Shown piece by piece: positions 13,501-19,893 of a stretch of DNA of 64,000 nt; position 1 is the stretch's first letter, and every line of letters begins with the position of its first letter. The notes beneath the pieces were generated by a model that had not been told where the DNA came from, made no database searches, and worked only from the letters and a program-made list of their open reading frames with translations. The position numbers were made by a program, and so were the translations under genes. Location of the stretch: positions 1 through 64,000 of the forward strand of contig NZ_FQVL01000002.1 of assembly GCF_900129355.1 (NCBI RefSeq), written 5' to 3'. The stretch is from Seinonella peptonophila (lineage in GTDB: Bacteria; Bacillota; Bacilli; Thermoactinomycetales; Thermoactinomycetaceae).

Positions 13501-14295
13501 AGTCGTTGTACCGCGATAACGATGGATCGCCTTTAACCAAAGAAATGGTTCTACTACATATTGATATGGCGATAAAGAGACGCCATGAAACCCGACATAC
13601 ATCGGCTGAATCACGCAACCAATTAACCCAAGATCGTGAAAGATGGGTAACCAAGAGACACTTACATCTTCTTTTGTATGCTCGAGTCGAGTACGGATAA
13701 TTTCTGAATTTGCAATTAGATTCTGATGTGTAACTTGTATGCCTTTGGGATTTCCTGTTGAACCAGAGCTATATTGAAGGTATGTAACTAAATTCGGTTC
13801 GATAGATCTTTCGATCCAATGATCTACCCATGTGTCCTCAATCTGATCTATTGCGAACCAAGGTAATTTCAACGTGTCATGTTCCATGCCTTGAGCAAGA
13901 TCAAATTGCTTCATCACTGCTGTATTGGATAACGCTAACTTCGCTTGTGCATCACTCGCAACTGCTTGTAAACGACGAAAACGTTTATTCCTTTCTGGTG
14001 GATAAGCAGGTACAGCAATTACTCCGGCGTATAGACATCCATAAAATGCTCGGATGAAGTCTAATCCTTGATGAAATAACAACAGGACAGCTTCACCTTT
14101 TCCAACTGATTGCTGTAACCATGCGGCTATTTTTTTAGCTTCTCTATCTAATTCTCTATATGAAACTGACTCAGTTTCTTGATCTCCATCACTTAGAAAC
14201 GTATAAGCACATCGATCCCCTTCATTTTCAGCTCGCCAACGAGCGATCTCGACCATATTTTCAGGATGTGACAATGGTGATATTTGATGATCCAC
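4564..14295 (-). CDS. Lipopeptide synthetase: FAAL-ACP-C-A-PCP-C-A-PCP-E
   Basis: This 3243-residue megasynthetase starts lipopeptide assembly. Domains in order: fatty acyl-AMP ligase (about 12-590, YSSGSTGNPKG); acyl carrier protein (GCDSIQVLQ, Ser about 630); starter condensation domain (about 690-1120); adenylation A1 (about 1150-1660, YTSGSTGMPKG); carrier GGHSLLAMR (about 1680); condensation (HHMVIDGWS); adenylation A2 (YTSGSTGKPKG); carrier GGDSI (about 2729); epimerization domain (about 2785-3220, HHLVVDGVSW, LEGHGRE, FNYLGRF). The ligase should activate a fatty acid as acyl-AMP and load it on the ACP; the epimerase should give a D residue at position 2. Pocket residues read D-L-F-D-N-A-L-T-Y (A1) and D-L-F-N-N-A-L-T-Y (A2). 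The first condensation domain has HHMISDL where HHxxxDG is usual. The start is GTG 14295 because AAAGGGGG lies 7 nt upstream; an ATG 29 codons further up lacks such a site. No thioesterase or phosphopantetheinyl transferase is in view. Confidence 0.95.
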   Translation of the reverse strand: MDHQISPLSHPENMVEIARWRAENEGDRCAYTFLSDGDQETESVSYRELDREAKKIAAWLQQSVGKGEAVLLLFHQGLDFIRAFYGCLYAGVIAVPAYPPERNKRFRRLQAVASDAQAKLALSNTAVMKQFDLAQGMEHDTLKLPWFAIDQIEDTWVDHWIERSIEPNLVTYLQYSSGSTGNPKGIQVTHQNLIANSEIIRTRLEHTKEDVSVSWLPIFHDLGLIGCVIQPMYVGFHGVSLSPYQYVVEPFLWLKAIHRYRGTTTCSPNFGFDLCVRKTTPEQRAQLDLSCWRVAVNCAEPVRQETLERFTKTFAPYGFRPQVHYPMYGMAETTLFISGGKVSEEPNTLFVEKEQLEQGNIQITGLSENSQSFVSCGPIGEGYELKLVHPHTLEEVEENEIGEIWVKGLSVATGYWKRPEQTAEDFHAYLGKEGPFLRTGDLGFIYQGELYLTGRFKDLIIIRGKNHYPQDIEQTVESVSSKIRPGCGAAFSVERSGQEVLVVVQEVRDHIPDEDLDHIAESISRQVAAEHGVPLYELVLLAENRVTKTSSGKIQRRACKAAYLNEELTGIRYQRNWRHEETNCSRKEEVIRFDQLDQDQLLFLIQQLFVQILPNGRFDPSKSIRVQGCDSIQVLQLKHLLEQQLQIRLSFDLFLSDDSVMNLVEQILLNISSKDGQAIAHVPQLNQNANLYPLSKNQSALWYLHQLHPENRAYHLPIAFQVEDELDEKQWRISIQQLVNRHPALRTVFDEDVEGYPCQRVLASQVANAQVIQINEWTEEMLKASLKEEAWAPFDLQEGPLFRARLFKGSDQAIILFVLHHMISDLWSIDLLINEWELLYSQKYESLTELDYGYADYVFYEQHEKESREREEAKKYWAQELKGDLPILSLPFDYERPKQQSFQGAKIYRSLDQNLHQQIYDFCSRHQVTPYVFFLTLYQVMLSHYAGQDDILVGSPVSGREMVEWADLVGYFVQPMVIRGQIEKQLSFCKLFKQIKSKVDKAFQYRHLSLAEILEQKQIERNEQLSPLFQTMFVFEQSPSLERAVPAMALGVDQVPFTVGGINCKTYSIDEQTSQFDLSFLLADLGKEFALCLQYDTKLFRKQTADRMLESLMVLVELVLRNPEQLIADCTIIPKDEQNRLLQLAGYQNEEDICTTLPQLFEMQVKRTPQHIALRCAGEAYSYQELNRRADQLAYYLLKQGYNADDLIGICCDRSWEMVAGILAVLKLGAAYVPIDPSYPLQRIRYMIDDANIATTLTTSRIEYQQLLPTDSPCIVLDQEWAELKQQPEGQLEPMKDAHRLAYIIYTSGSTGMPKGVAIEHAQAVNLVAWAHQTYTKDELVGVLFSTSICFDLSIFELFVPLSMGGTSILINDGTQLIDSVDREYVTLVDVVPSVAMELLRTEALPKTVKVVNLAGETLSNRLVQKLYQISHIKKIYNLYGPSECTTYSTFALTKKGANCPPSIGRPIRNTQLYIFDEYGNLVPQGVVGELYIGGSGVTRGYLNWEELTAQRYIDHPSYGRLYRTGDLVRWDSNGELQIIGRIDNQVKLRGFRIELGEIEAAVDQFKSVKNAVVIVREQRLLLYLVWDDSAQSLTEDLIQFMSERLPSYMIPDQVIVLETMPLTPSGKINRKALPDPVFVSSDEERKLPQTPVEQRLWEIWSTLLPTKDLSTEVSFFQLGGHSLLAMRLIAAIKKEFQITLSVRDLFQYSTITALATRLTTINKQMNRSIPVRSQREEAPLSYTQQRLWFLDRFMSENREVYNVPAAFQIEGIRLEASLMQRCVDRLIQRHEILRTTFIERDGIGQQIIHQTWQVPIDEVDLQALSDEEKQHAMMQYMQEQIDTPFALEREASIRFSLIRLNEQSSVLFFVGHHMVIDGWSVQLIINELSEYYETLLNDAQIELDHLPIQFADFAVWQRTEAATAARKPAIEYWRKQLANPPSALQLPSDRPRPPVQTYRGGVKKKLCSNDFTNQIKRFCQQENVTLFMTLLTGLQALLYRYTGQNDLCIGSPVAGRENHQELEQLVGSFINPLVFRTKISPASQFRQLLQQVKETALAAYEHQTVPFEQLLEELKITRDLSHTPLFQVMLVLQNTPIVMHQLKDGEVRQLSVYGQTAKYDVTLFVTETDAGLELVLEYNRDLFDVETMDRFLLHFEQIMQIMINQPKQRIDRCSLLLAEERALISQWNRSETIAEMSYSSIHQWIEAQVEKAPMQIAVRDRHHAYTFQQLNERANRLARYLRQLGVCEETFVGICLTRSVEMIVAMLAVLKAGAAYVPLDPQYPAKRITYMTKDAELKVVLTEQSCLQNLPSELTFVCLEDKENWQTLPKGNLDIPTKKEQLSYLIYTSGSTGKPKGVMIEHRNVLALIHWALSTYEKRELAGVLASTSICFDLSIFEIFVTLCGGGMVCIAENALELPDLPYREQITLVNTVPSAASEWVRHQTLSTSIRVINLAGEPLSQTLVDQLYQFDHVEKVFNLYGPSEDTTYSTFALIERSERSSPVIGRPINQTQVHVLDRFLQPVPLGVVGECYLSGEGVARGYWRREDITTERFVTNAEGVRLYRTGDLVRYRNDGQLQFLGRVDFQTKIRGFRIECGEIEEALRRHELVRDAVVITVEDERGKRLAAYMELQMEADRGVTDWRAFLRKLLPEYMIPSHFVELSAFRLTPNGKIDRNQLPKPDQVLQHKKKHSHPRNHIEETLKNIWQEVLQVEQVSIHDHFFELGGDSILILQVIAKAKAEGLKLTPKHFFAAPTIAELAVLAKEHIAVQAEQGLVEGDLSLTPIQTWFFSQQIPNRHNWNQSVWFELDANVTSEQVEQVIQFLVQHHDALRLRFYKEDDSWKAKYTSAEEEELIQLYAGEGEWKTKLNEVQLELEGQLNIEQGPLLKIGLVRFEKLQKQYLVWVIHHLVVDGVSWRVLLEDFATLSEQLLMNQMMKLPEKSSSFKQWSTLLRSDSQQEKIEQERDFWQKQLQTASSQMVENAQFNIDSMTDSIKFSCSEAETSRLITEVPVRFRAKLMEILLAALMRAYHSWSREDHLLVHLEGHGRETLDENVDLSRTVGWFTSIYPLLLGTDGQYEMATILRSIKERYRQIPQNGIGYGMLRYLKQDSLLQELERFPALMSFNYLGRFDLSVAKSSVVKEWIQFLGPSRRQENVRPHLIDVTGIQLGNELKWEFLYSRNTFTSESIKQLGQAFMEGLRWFINQSSPDPTSFNPSDFPQARLNQSELSKVLAKISQRKG

Positions 14296-14426
14296 TGTGA
14301 TCCCCCTTTGCAAGTTTTTCCTTGTTCTTTCTATTTCGACATTATCAGACGCTCTTGGCTTATTTTCGACAATTATCAACAAATAGGTTAGTTTTCAATA
14401 AATTAACATTTAGAGAACTAGAATAT

Positions 14427-14456
14427 ATTATAAGAGAGATGATTCGATGTAGTCAA
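14427..14456 (-). promoter_or_regulatory. Putative sigma-A promoter of the synthetase operon
   Basis: The minus strand shows TTGACT (14456-14451), an 18-nt spacer and a perfect TATAAT (14432-14427). Transcription would begin near 14420, giving a leader of about 125 nt before GTG 14295. The 354 bases between the two divergent genes are otherwise very AT-rich, with no other clear feature except the ilvA promoter. Confidence 0.6.
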
Positions 14457-14591
14457 TCGATTTGCTCTTTTTATTTTCTTTTTATTTTATTGTTTTTTTC
14501 ATACTTTTCGATTATACAATTTTCGCCTTTTTTTTCAACCTCTATTCTTGTTCAAACCATTAGTTCACAATACACAACTTCGAAAAAAGAA

Positions 14592-14623
14592 TTGACTCTT
14601 TTTCGATTTAGTTATGTTAGAAT
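14592..14623 (+). promoter_or_regulatory. Putative promoter of ilvA
   Basis: TTGACT at 14592-14597 is followed by an extended -10, TGTTAGAAT (14615-14623). The spacer to TAGAAT is long (20 nt), which an extended -10 could tolerate. The leader is only about 20 nt, so there is no room for a T-box or other attenuator in front of ilvA. Confidence 0.4.
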
Positions 14624-14649
14624 GAACTATTAAAGATACGGGAAAGGGA

Positions 14650-15921
14650 ATGAATCGAGCAATGAGTAAAGTGATGAGTAGAGTTAAGATCGAAGATATC
14701 ATCATCGCAAATCAAGCCTTAAAAGATGTCATTATAAAAACACCACTTCAAAAAAATGAAGTGCTTTCGCAAGAATATGAGGCTAATATCTATCTAAAAC
14801 GAGAAGATATGCAAGTGGTAAGATCGTTCAAAATTAGAGGTGCTTACAATAACATTCAAAGTTTAACACATGAAGAACAACAGCGTGGTGTTGTCTGTGC
14901 GAGCGCTGGTAATCATGCACAAGGAGTTGCCTATTCCTGTAGTTTTATAGGCATTCCCGGAAAAATATTTATGCCAACAACGACCCCTCGGCAAAAAGTT
15001 AATCAAGTAAAACATTATGGGGGCTCTTATGTTGAAGTCATTCTTGTAGGGGATACATTTGATGATTCTTATCGCGAAGCGATAGAATTGTGCGAAAAAG
15101 AAAATCTGTCCTTTATACATCCTTTTGATGATTATCGAACAATTACAGGTCAAGGAACAATCGGACTGGAAATTATAAATGATATCCACCAGCCACTTGA
15201 TTACGTTTTTATGAGCATTGGCGGCGGTGGACTTGTAGCAGGTGTAGGTTCTTATCTAAAAAGTATTCAACCTCAATGTAAAATTATTGGCGTAGAACCA
15301 GCAGGCGCTCCTGCGATGAAACGTTCGCTCGATCAAGGAAAAGTCGTTAATCTACCTTCTATTGACAAATTTGTCGATGGAGCTGCTGTTCAGCAAGTGG
15401 GCGAACTTTCATTCGAAGTTTGTCGTGATGTATTGGATGATGTAATCCTGGTACCAGAGGGAAAAGTGTGTAGTACAATTCTCTCTCTCTACAACCAAAA
15501 TGCTATCGTTGTTGAACCAGCAGGCACATTACCAGTTGCAGCTCTCGATTATTACCGTGAGGAGATCAAAGGGAAAAATGTGGTCTGTGTTGTGAGTGGG
15601 GGCAATAACGATATTGATCGCATGCAAGAGATCAAAGAACGTTCTATGATTCATGAAGGATTACAGCATTACTTTATTGTTCGTTTTCCCCAACGCGCCG
15701 GTGCATTACGTGAATTCTTAGATCATGTTTTAGGGCCTACCGATGATATCAACCGTTTTGAATATACAAAGAAGAATAATAAGGAAAGTGGACCTGCGCT
15801 TGTTGGGATTGAGTTAAAACAACGTGAAGACTACGAACCATTGATCAGACGAATGGAACAATGGAATATTCATTATATCGAAATCACCAATGATCCTTAT
15901 CTCTTCAACTTATTCATATAA
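14650..15921 (+). CDS. ilvA: Threonine dehydratase (biosynthetic threonine deaminase)
   Basis: This PLP enzyme deaminates L-threonine to 2-oxobutyrate, the first step towards isoleucine. The 423-residue length fits the short Bacillus-type IlvA with one regulatory domain. Visible marks are the PLP-lysine region KREDMQVVRSFKIRGAY (about 52-68), the glycine-rich phosphate loop SIGGGGLVAGVG (about 190), the VVSGGNNDID motif (about 315), and a C-terminal ACT-like domain beginning near YFIVRFPQRAGAL. The start is placed at ATG 14650, hard against GGGAAAGGGA; ATG 14662 or ATG 14674 are alternatives with a more usual ribosome-site spacing. The gene is divergent from the lipopeptide synthetase. It may simply be a housekeeping neighbour, although 2-oxobutyrate also feeds branched-chain amino and fatty acid precursors. 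Confidence 0.93.
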   Translation: MNRAMSKVMSRVKIEDIIIANQALKDVIIKTPLQKNEVLSQEYEANIYLKREDMQVVRSFKIRGAYNNIQSLTHEEQQRGVVCASAGNHAQGVAYSCSFIGIPGKIFMPTTTPRQKVNQVKHYGGSYVEVILVGDTFDDSYREAIELCEKENLSFIHPFDDYRTITGQGTIGLEIINDIHQPLDYVFMSIGGGGLVAGVGSYLKSIQPQCKIIGVEPAGAPAMKRSLDQGKVVNLPSIDKFVDGAAVQQVGELSFEVCRDVLDDVILVPEGKVCSTILSLYNQNAIVVEPAGTLPVAALDYYREEIKGKNVVCVVSGGNNDIDRMQEIKERSMIHEGLQHYFIVRFPQRAGALREFLDHVLGPTDDINRFEYTKKNNKESGPALVGIELKQREDYEPLIRRMEQWNIHYIEITNDPYLFNLFI

Positions 15922-15949
15922 AGAAACCTCCTAGATGGGAGGTTTCTTT
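15921..15949. terminator. Bidirectional intrinsic terminator between ilvA and yraN
   Basis: A perfect 11-bp stem AAGAAACCTCC / GGAGGTTTCTT with the loop TAGATG(G) lies directly after the ilvA stop. T-rich sequence follows on the plus strand and the stem has an A-rich start for the minus strand. It separates two convergent genes and overlaps the yraN stop codon. Confidence 0.8.
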
Positions 15950-16307
15950 ATATGCCTTGAATATGCTTCAAATCGACTAAATTACGTTGTCCATCCAGCA
16001 AAACAGAGATGACATCCATACGGATATTCAGATGAGACCATCCCTTCTCCGCCACATATTGAAGGGCTAGCCGTTGCAATTTTTGTTGCTTCTTTCGATC
16101 AACGGATTGAAAGCCATAGCCAAAATATGTCTGTGTAGTTGTACGAACTTCACAGATGATCACTTGATTATCAGAGATCGCAATAATATCAAGCTCACCC
16201 AAACGAGACGTCCAATTTCGTTCGATCACTTGGTATCCAAGTTTCTCTAAGTGAGAGGCAGCAAGCGTCTCACCATATCGACCGATCGCCTTTCTCTGTT
16301 TCGTCAT
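15948..16307 (-). CDS. yraN: UPF0102 family protein YraN (predicted endonuclease fold)
   Basis: This 119-residue protein matches the UPF0102/YraN family, whose fold resembles Holliday-junction resolvases and restriction endonucleases; its cellular role is not established. The family pattern is clear: GRYGETLAASHLEKLGY near the N-terminus, GELDIIA around residue 40 and an EVRT motif around 54, in place of the more common EVKT, as the putative metal-binding D/E-x-K site. Its start ATG overlaps the rnhB stop by four bases (ATGA), so the two are translationally coupled, as is common in Firmicutes. Confidence 0.9.
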   Translation of the reverse strand: MTKQRKAIGRYGETLAASHLEKLGYQVIERNWTSRLGELDIIAISDNQVIICEVRTTTQTYFGYGFQSVDRKKQQKLQRLALQYVAEKGWSHLNIRMDVISVLLDGQRNLVDLKHIQGI

Positions 16308-17095
16308 GATGGCGTACCCTTTTGAGCGTATTGACGCACAGGCGCAAAACTATATCGATGAATAGGGGAAGGACCGTATTTTTTTAATAATTCTAGATGT
16401 AACGGTGTGCCATAACCCATATGTTGATCAAAACAATATTTTGGATATGCTTCTGCTGCTTGTTCACACATCCACTGATCACGTGTAGTTTTGGCAATAA
16501 TTGAAGCTGCAGCAATGGATTGACTTAATTGATCACCTTTTACTAAAGATGTTTGCTCGATCTCAAGAGCAGGAATATGTACAGCATCTACCAATAAACA
16601 TTCAGGTTGAGGAGAACAGGCCTGAATGGCAAGACGCATTGCTTGATAAGTTGCTTGTAAAATATTGATGCGATCAATCTCTGAAGCATCCACCATTCCA
16701 ACTCCAATGGCAATAGCGCTTTGTTCGATCTCTTTTCGAAGTTTCTCCCGTTGTTCAGGACTTAATTTCTTTGAATCATTTAAACCTATAATGGATTGAT
16801 CTGGATGTAAAATGACCGCAGCGGCTACTACAGGACCTGCTAATGGACCCCGTCCCGCCTCATCTATTCCAGCGATTAATCGGTAGCCCATATTTAATTT
16901 TTCTCTTTCATATGTATACATTTTCGCCAATCGTTTTTGTTCCTGCACTTCTTTCTCAATACGTCGCTGGTATAAAAGGAGTAACTTTTGCACACCTGAA
17001 CGATTATCAGTCTGCAACATTGCTATTTCTTCTTTAGAGAGCCTCTCCTGCTCATTGATCCAAGTTTTTAATTCGTTGATTGTTTTCTTCTTCAA
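16304..17095 (-). CDS. rnhB: Ribonuclease HII
   Basis: RNase HII cleaves the RNA strand of RNA-DNA hybrids and removes single ribonucleotides from DNA. The 263-residue protein carries the type 2 signature IAGIDEAGRGPLAGPVVAAA (about 74-93), where D and E are catalytic, followed by NDSKKLS and a distal acidic residue in LLVDAVHIP. The N-terminal 70 residues form the extension typical of Bacillus RnhB. The start is TTG 17095 (6 bases after the AGAGGATG site), inside the 3' end of rbgA, giving a 44-base overlap. rbgA-rnhB-yraN form one operon. Confidence 0.95.
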   Translation of the reverse strand: MKKKTINELKTWINEQERLSKEEIAMLQTDNRSGVQKLLLLYQRRIEKEVQEQKRLAKMYTYEREKLNMGYRLIAGIDEAGRGPLAGPVVAAAVILHPDQSIIGLNDSKKLSPEQREKLRKEIEQSAIAIGVGMVDASEIDRINILQATYQAMRLAIQACSPQPECLLVDAVHIPALEIEQTSLVKGDQLSQSIAAASIIAKTTRDQWMCEQAAEAYPKYCFDQHMGYGTPLHLELLKKYGPSPIHRYSFAPVRQYAQKGTPS

Positions 17096-17954
17096 TTTTC
17101 ATCCTCTCTTCATCAGGCCGCTCAAAAGTAATTCGTCCTAAACGACCTCCCCGTAAGTCCTGCAAAAAAATTTCAGCCGCTTTTTCAATATCGATCACAC
17201 CACCACGACGTAAACATCCTCGTTTTTGTCCAATCTGTTCTAAAAGATTTATCGGCTCTGCAGACAAATCACCTAACTGATATCTCATTTGAATCGCAGA
17301 TGGATAATGCTGTTGCAAAAACTCAATCCCAAATAAAGCGACTTCTTCAACTGGCAAGATCTCTTCCCGAATGGCTCCACTCGCTGCCAAGCGCAAACCG
17401 ACTAAATGATCCTCAAACTTCGGCCATAATATCCCCGGTGTATCCAAAAGCTCCATACTTTTACCAATGCGTATCCATTGCTGTGCTTTTGTTACACCCG
17501 GTCTATCACCCGTCTGTGTTGCCGTTCTTTTCGCCAATCGATTAATCAATGATGATTTGCCAACATTCGGTATCCCTAGAATCATCGCTCGAATTTGCCG
17601 TGAACGAATTCCTTTTTTGGCACGGGCAGCAAACTTCGTCTCTAATACCTTTTCACTTAAATTCGAGATCTGTCCGACTCCCTTGCCAGTCTTCGCATCG
17701 ATTAAAAGTGGTGTTTCTCCCCGTTCATTCCATTCTTTAATCCATCGCTCATTCCATTTTTGATCGGCTAAATCAGCTTTATTAAGAAGCACGATTCTTG
17801 GTTTATCCTTTACAATTTCATGGATCATCGGATTTCTACTCGAATCAGGCAATCGAGCATCAAGCAGCTCAAAAACAATATCAACTAACTTACACTTCTC
17901 TTCTACTTGTCGTCGTGCTTTGGTCATGTGTCCAGGAAACCATTGAATACTCAA
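17052..17954 (-). CDS. rbgA: Ribosome biogenesis GTPase RbgA (YlqF)
   Basis: RbgA is a circularly permuted GTPase needed for late assembly of the 50S subunit. The 300-residue protein starts SIQWFPGHMTKARRQ, the family N-terminus. It shows the permuted G4 motif NKADL (about 58), G1 GIPNVGKSSLINRL (about 127), G2/G3 region TGDRPGVT and DTPGIL (about 172), and a C-terminal helical domain. The start is TTG behind a strong AGGAGG. The gene sits where B. subtilis has it, downstream of rplS, except that a hydrolase gene and an IS relic now separate the two. A -10-like TATAAT lies at 18018-18013; any -35 would fall in the end of the IS relic. Confidence 0.95.
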   Translation of the reverse strand: MSIQWFPGHMTKARRQVEEKCKLVDIVFELLDARLPDSSRNPMIHEIVKDKPRIVLLNKADLADQKWNERWIKEWNERGETPLLIDAKTGKGVGQISNLSEKVLETKFAARAKKGIRSRQIRAMILGIPNVGKSSLINRLAKRTATQTGDRPGVTKAQQWIRIGKSMELLDTPGILWPKFEDHLVGLRLAASGAIREEILPVEEVALFGIEFLQQHYPSAIQMRYQLGDLSAEPINLLEQIGQKRGCLRRGGVIDIEKAAEIFLQDLRGGRLGRITFERPDEERMKIEEENNQRIKNLDQ

Positions 17955-18033
17955 GATAACGCTCCTCCTTTCATTACCTGATTAGGTAAATATTTTGAGG
18001 TAGATCAGATCTATTATACAGTTAAGACAAAAA

Positions 18034-18548
18034 TTGAACTACTACTACTTGTAGAAGTGGTAGATTCCTACGAACACCAGTCTAATGACCAGTTATCTTA
18101 GTAGTCTCAATCCACAGTTCCTGAGGTGAAAACAAAGTTTGCTCTGAAAAATCCCTACTTTCGCTTGGTTTTCGCAACATCGGTAAGCCAGGTGGTTGAA
18201 GATTTTACGTTACTGAACATTTCCAGCAACAACCTCATATCTCTATTTTTCAGAGGGATAGGGCTATTCTAACAAAATTGGTGGTTCTAAACATCCCCAC
18301 AAAAGAGATACCTAACCATGCACCGTTCACCTCACCGCTTATAGAAGCGGGAGTACTCTTGGTCAATTCAGATAGAATGCCCCTTTCCGGATTGTAGACA
18401 ATGTCACATGATCGACTCGTTATCGTGGTACTCGGTGACGCTTTGATCCGGGCGTGGGTAGGATGTGGGGCTGCTGCTTTCTGTCAACCTTCGAGGTCGG
18501 GCGAAACTCACCTCCTTCGGTATCTATCTGCGGAGACTCGAAATTACA
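18034..18548 (-). mobile_element. IS200/IS605 (IS1341-type) 3' end relic with omega-RNA-like region
   Basis: The 629-base gap between rbgA and the hydrolase gene holds, on the minus strand, a piece of a tnpB-type reading frame followed by a long noncoding stretch that ends in a subterminal hairpin (stem at 18042-18050 and 18055-18063, loop GTAG) and the terminal bases TTCAA (18038-18034). Hairpin plus a short conserved tail is the right-end architecture of IS200/IS605 elements, and the noncoding stretch occupies the position of the reRNA/omega RNA that TnpB nucleases use. A block beginning AAGAGTAC near 18361 recurs at 57497 on the other strand. There is no tnpA and no intact tnpB, so the element is dead or would need help in trans. 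The family call rests on pattern memory, not a search. Confidence 0.6.
18420..18548 (-). pseudogene. C-terminal fragment of a TnpB-like reading frame
   Basis: An open stretch of 42 codons ends at TAA 18422-18420. Its translation contains DTEGGEFRPTSKV followed by a basic tail, which resembles the variable tail after the zinc ribbon and last RuvC motif of IS1341-type TnpB proteins. Upstream it is cut by a stop at 18551, and no catalytic motifs remain. It is either a truncated tnpB or a chance frame within the relic. Confidence 0.4.
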
Positions 18549-18583
18549 TCAAAGTTGTAGCGGATCATTCTCACTAATATCGG

Positions 18584-19675
18584 TCAATAGGAATCCCTTG
18601 TTTTTCCACTCAATTGAATAGGTGAAAAGTTACAATCTACAGCAAGCGTTTCTGTTAAAGCTTGCTGAATTATTTCTTCTTTCCCACGATATAAATCAAT
18701 ATAATTGACCATTGCTTGACCAATTTCTGTTAGGTAACGACGAGGGTATTCTCGTTGATCATATTTCTCCCGATCTACAGTTAAATTTGTCGTTGCATAA
18801 CCACGATACACTTTTGCATGATCTAAAGAGTCAGCTAAAATAAGTCGGGCATCATTTGCGGCAGCCTCCCATAAAGCTTCACCATGGTATGGAGGAATTT
18901 TAAGGTCGTTTTTACCATGAAAAATCAGAGCTGGAGGAAATCCCTGTTGCTTGATTTGGTCGATTGGTCGAACGTGACTGGGACTTATCTTTCTCATTAA
19001 TTTGGTCAACGCAACGATTTGATACGTAAAGGGAATCTTTGGTAATGGCGTCCAAGTGTCAAAATCTTTGCTCAGCAAGTCATTTAAACCAGTAAAAGTA
19101 GAATCAAGCACGGCCAATTGAACATCATTCATTTTTGGTAATTGCGTAGCAGCAGTTGCAGCTCCCATTGAAACACCATAGACCAAAACTGGATTGAAAC
19201 CGCTTTCTTTTGTGAAATGATAAACATTTAATAAATCATTACCTTCATAATTCCCGACTGTAGAAAATTCCCCTTCAGATTCCCCATGCGCCCTGGCATC
19301 GTATGACAGAACATTGAGCCCTGCTGATGTTAAGAAACGAATCATTGCTGGCAAAGATTCTTCTTTCGTACGGTTGCATCGATAGCCATGTAACAGGATC
19401 GCAAGAGGTAACCCTTTGTTTTCTCTATCTCTATCTAATAGTTGCGACTTTTTTGCAAAAACAAACCAACCTGCTAGTGAAATCGATCCACTCCTGATCC
19501 GTATCTCCTCATAGTCAGGACAGCCAATATCCTCTGGCTTCATATTGACTTTCTCACGAGGAGGATGCATTAATTGCCTTAATGCATAAAGTGAAATACC
19601 TGTGCTTAAACTAGCGACTGTTGAAGCAGCACCAAGACTTCCATAAATTAAACTTTTCCGGTTCAATAGGTTCAT
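18584..19675 (-). CDS. Membrane-anchored alpha/beta hydrolase
   Basis: The protein (about 363 residues from ATG 19675, behind AGAGGTGAT) belongs to the alpha/beta hydrolase superfamily of the YqkD/bem46-like type. It has an N-terminal hydrophobic segment (LIYGSLGAASTVASLSTGI) followed by an extracytoplasmic-looking domain. The catalytic triad is readable: nucleophile elbow GVSMGA, acid in FHGKNDLKIP, and histidine in DSLDHAKVY. The oxyanion region is LLHGYRCNR. The substrate cannot be told from sequence. The gene sits between rplS and rbgA, which are neighbours in many Bacillales, with an IS relic downstream, so it is probably an insertion. Confidence 0.85.
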   Translation of the reverse strand: MNLLNRKSLIYGSLGAASTVASLSTGISLYALRQLMHPPREKVNMKPEDIGCPDYEEIRIRSGSISLAGWFVFAKKSQLLDRDRENKGLPLAILLHGYRCNRTKEESLPAMIRFLTSAGLNVLSYDARAHGESEGEFSTVGNYEGNDLLNVYHFTKESGFNPVLVYGVSMGAATAATQLPKMNDVQLAVLDSTFTGLNDLLSKDFDTWTPLPKIPFTYQIVALTKLMRKISPSHVRPIDQIKQQGFPPALIFHGKNDLKIPPYHGEALWEAAANDARLILADSLDHAKVYRGYATTNLTVDREKYDQREYPRRYLTEIGQAMVNYIDLYRGKEEIIQQALTETLAVDCNFSPIQLSGKTRDSY

Positions 19676-19850
19676 CGTCATCACCTCTATTACCTAAAAC
19701 GAATATTACTGTCATTATTAAGCATGCTATTAATTTTGTGAATAATTGCAAAAATTCTCCTAAATATTAATGAATAAGAAATACTTATTTTAAATAAAAA
19801 TCTATACTTATATTAATATTATATATATATAATCGATAAACTTCATTAAA

Positions 19851-19889
19851 AAAACAAGGAATTGGCTTCTAAAACCAATTCCTTGTTTT
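19851..19889 (-). terminator. rplS terminator
   Basis: A perfect 15-bp stem (19851-19865 with 19875-19889) follows the rplS stop and ends in a T run on the minus strand. The 160 bases beyond it, up to the hydrolase gene, are AT-rich with no other feature that I can support. Confidence 0.9.
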
Positions 19890-19893
19890 GGTA

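Noticed and set aside
5634-14057. Numerous plus-strand open frames of 60-140 codons opposite the synthetase genes
   Set aside because: They lie antisense to recognisable domains, lack ribosome sites and show no known protein pattern.
14383-14649. Attenuator or riboswitch before ilvA
   Set aside because: The likely promoter leaves a leader of about 20 bases, too short, and no paired regions were seen.
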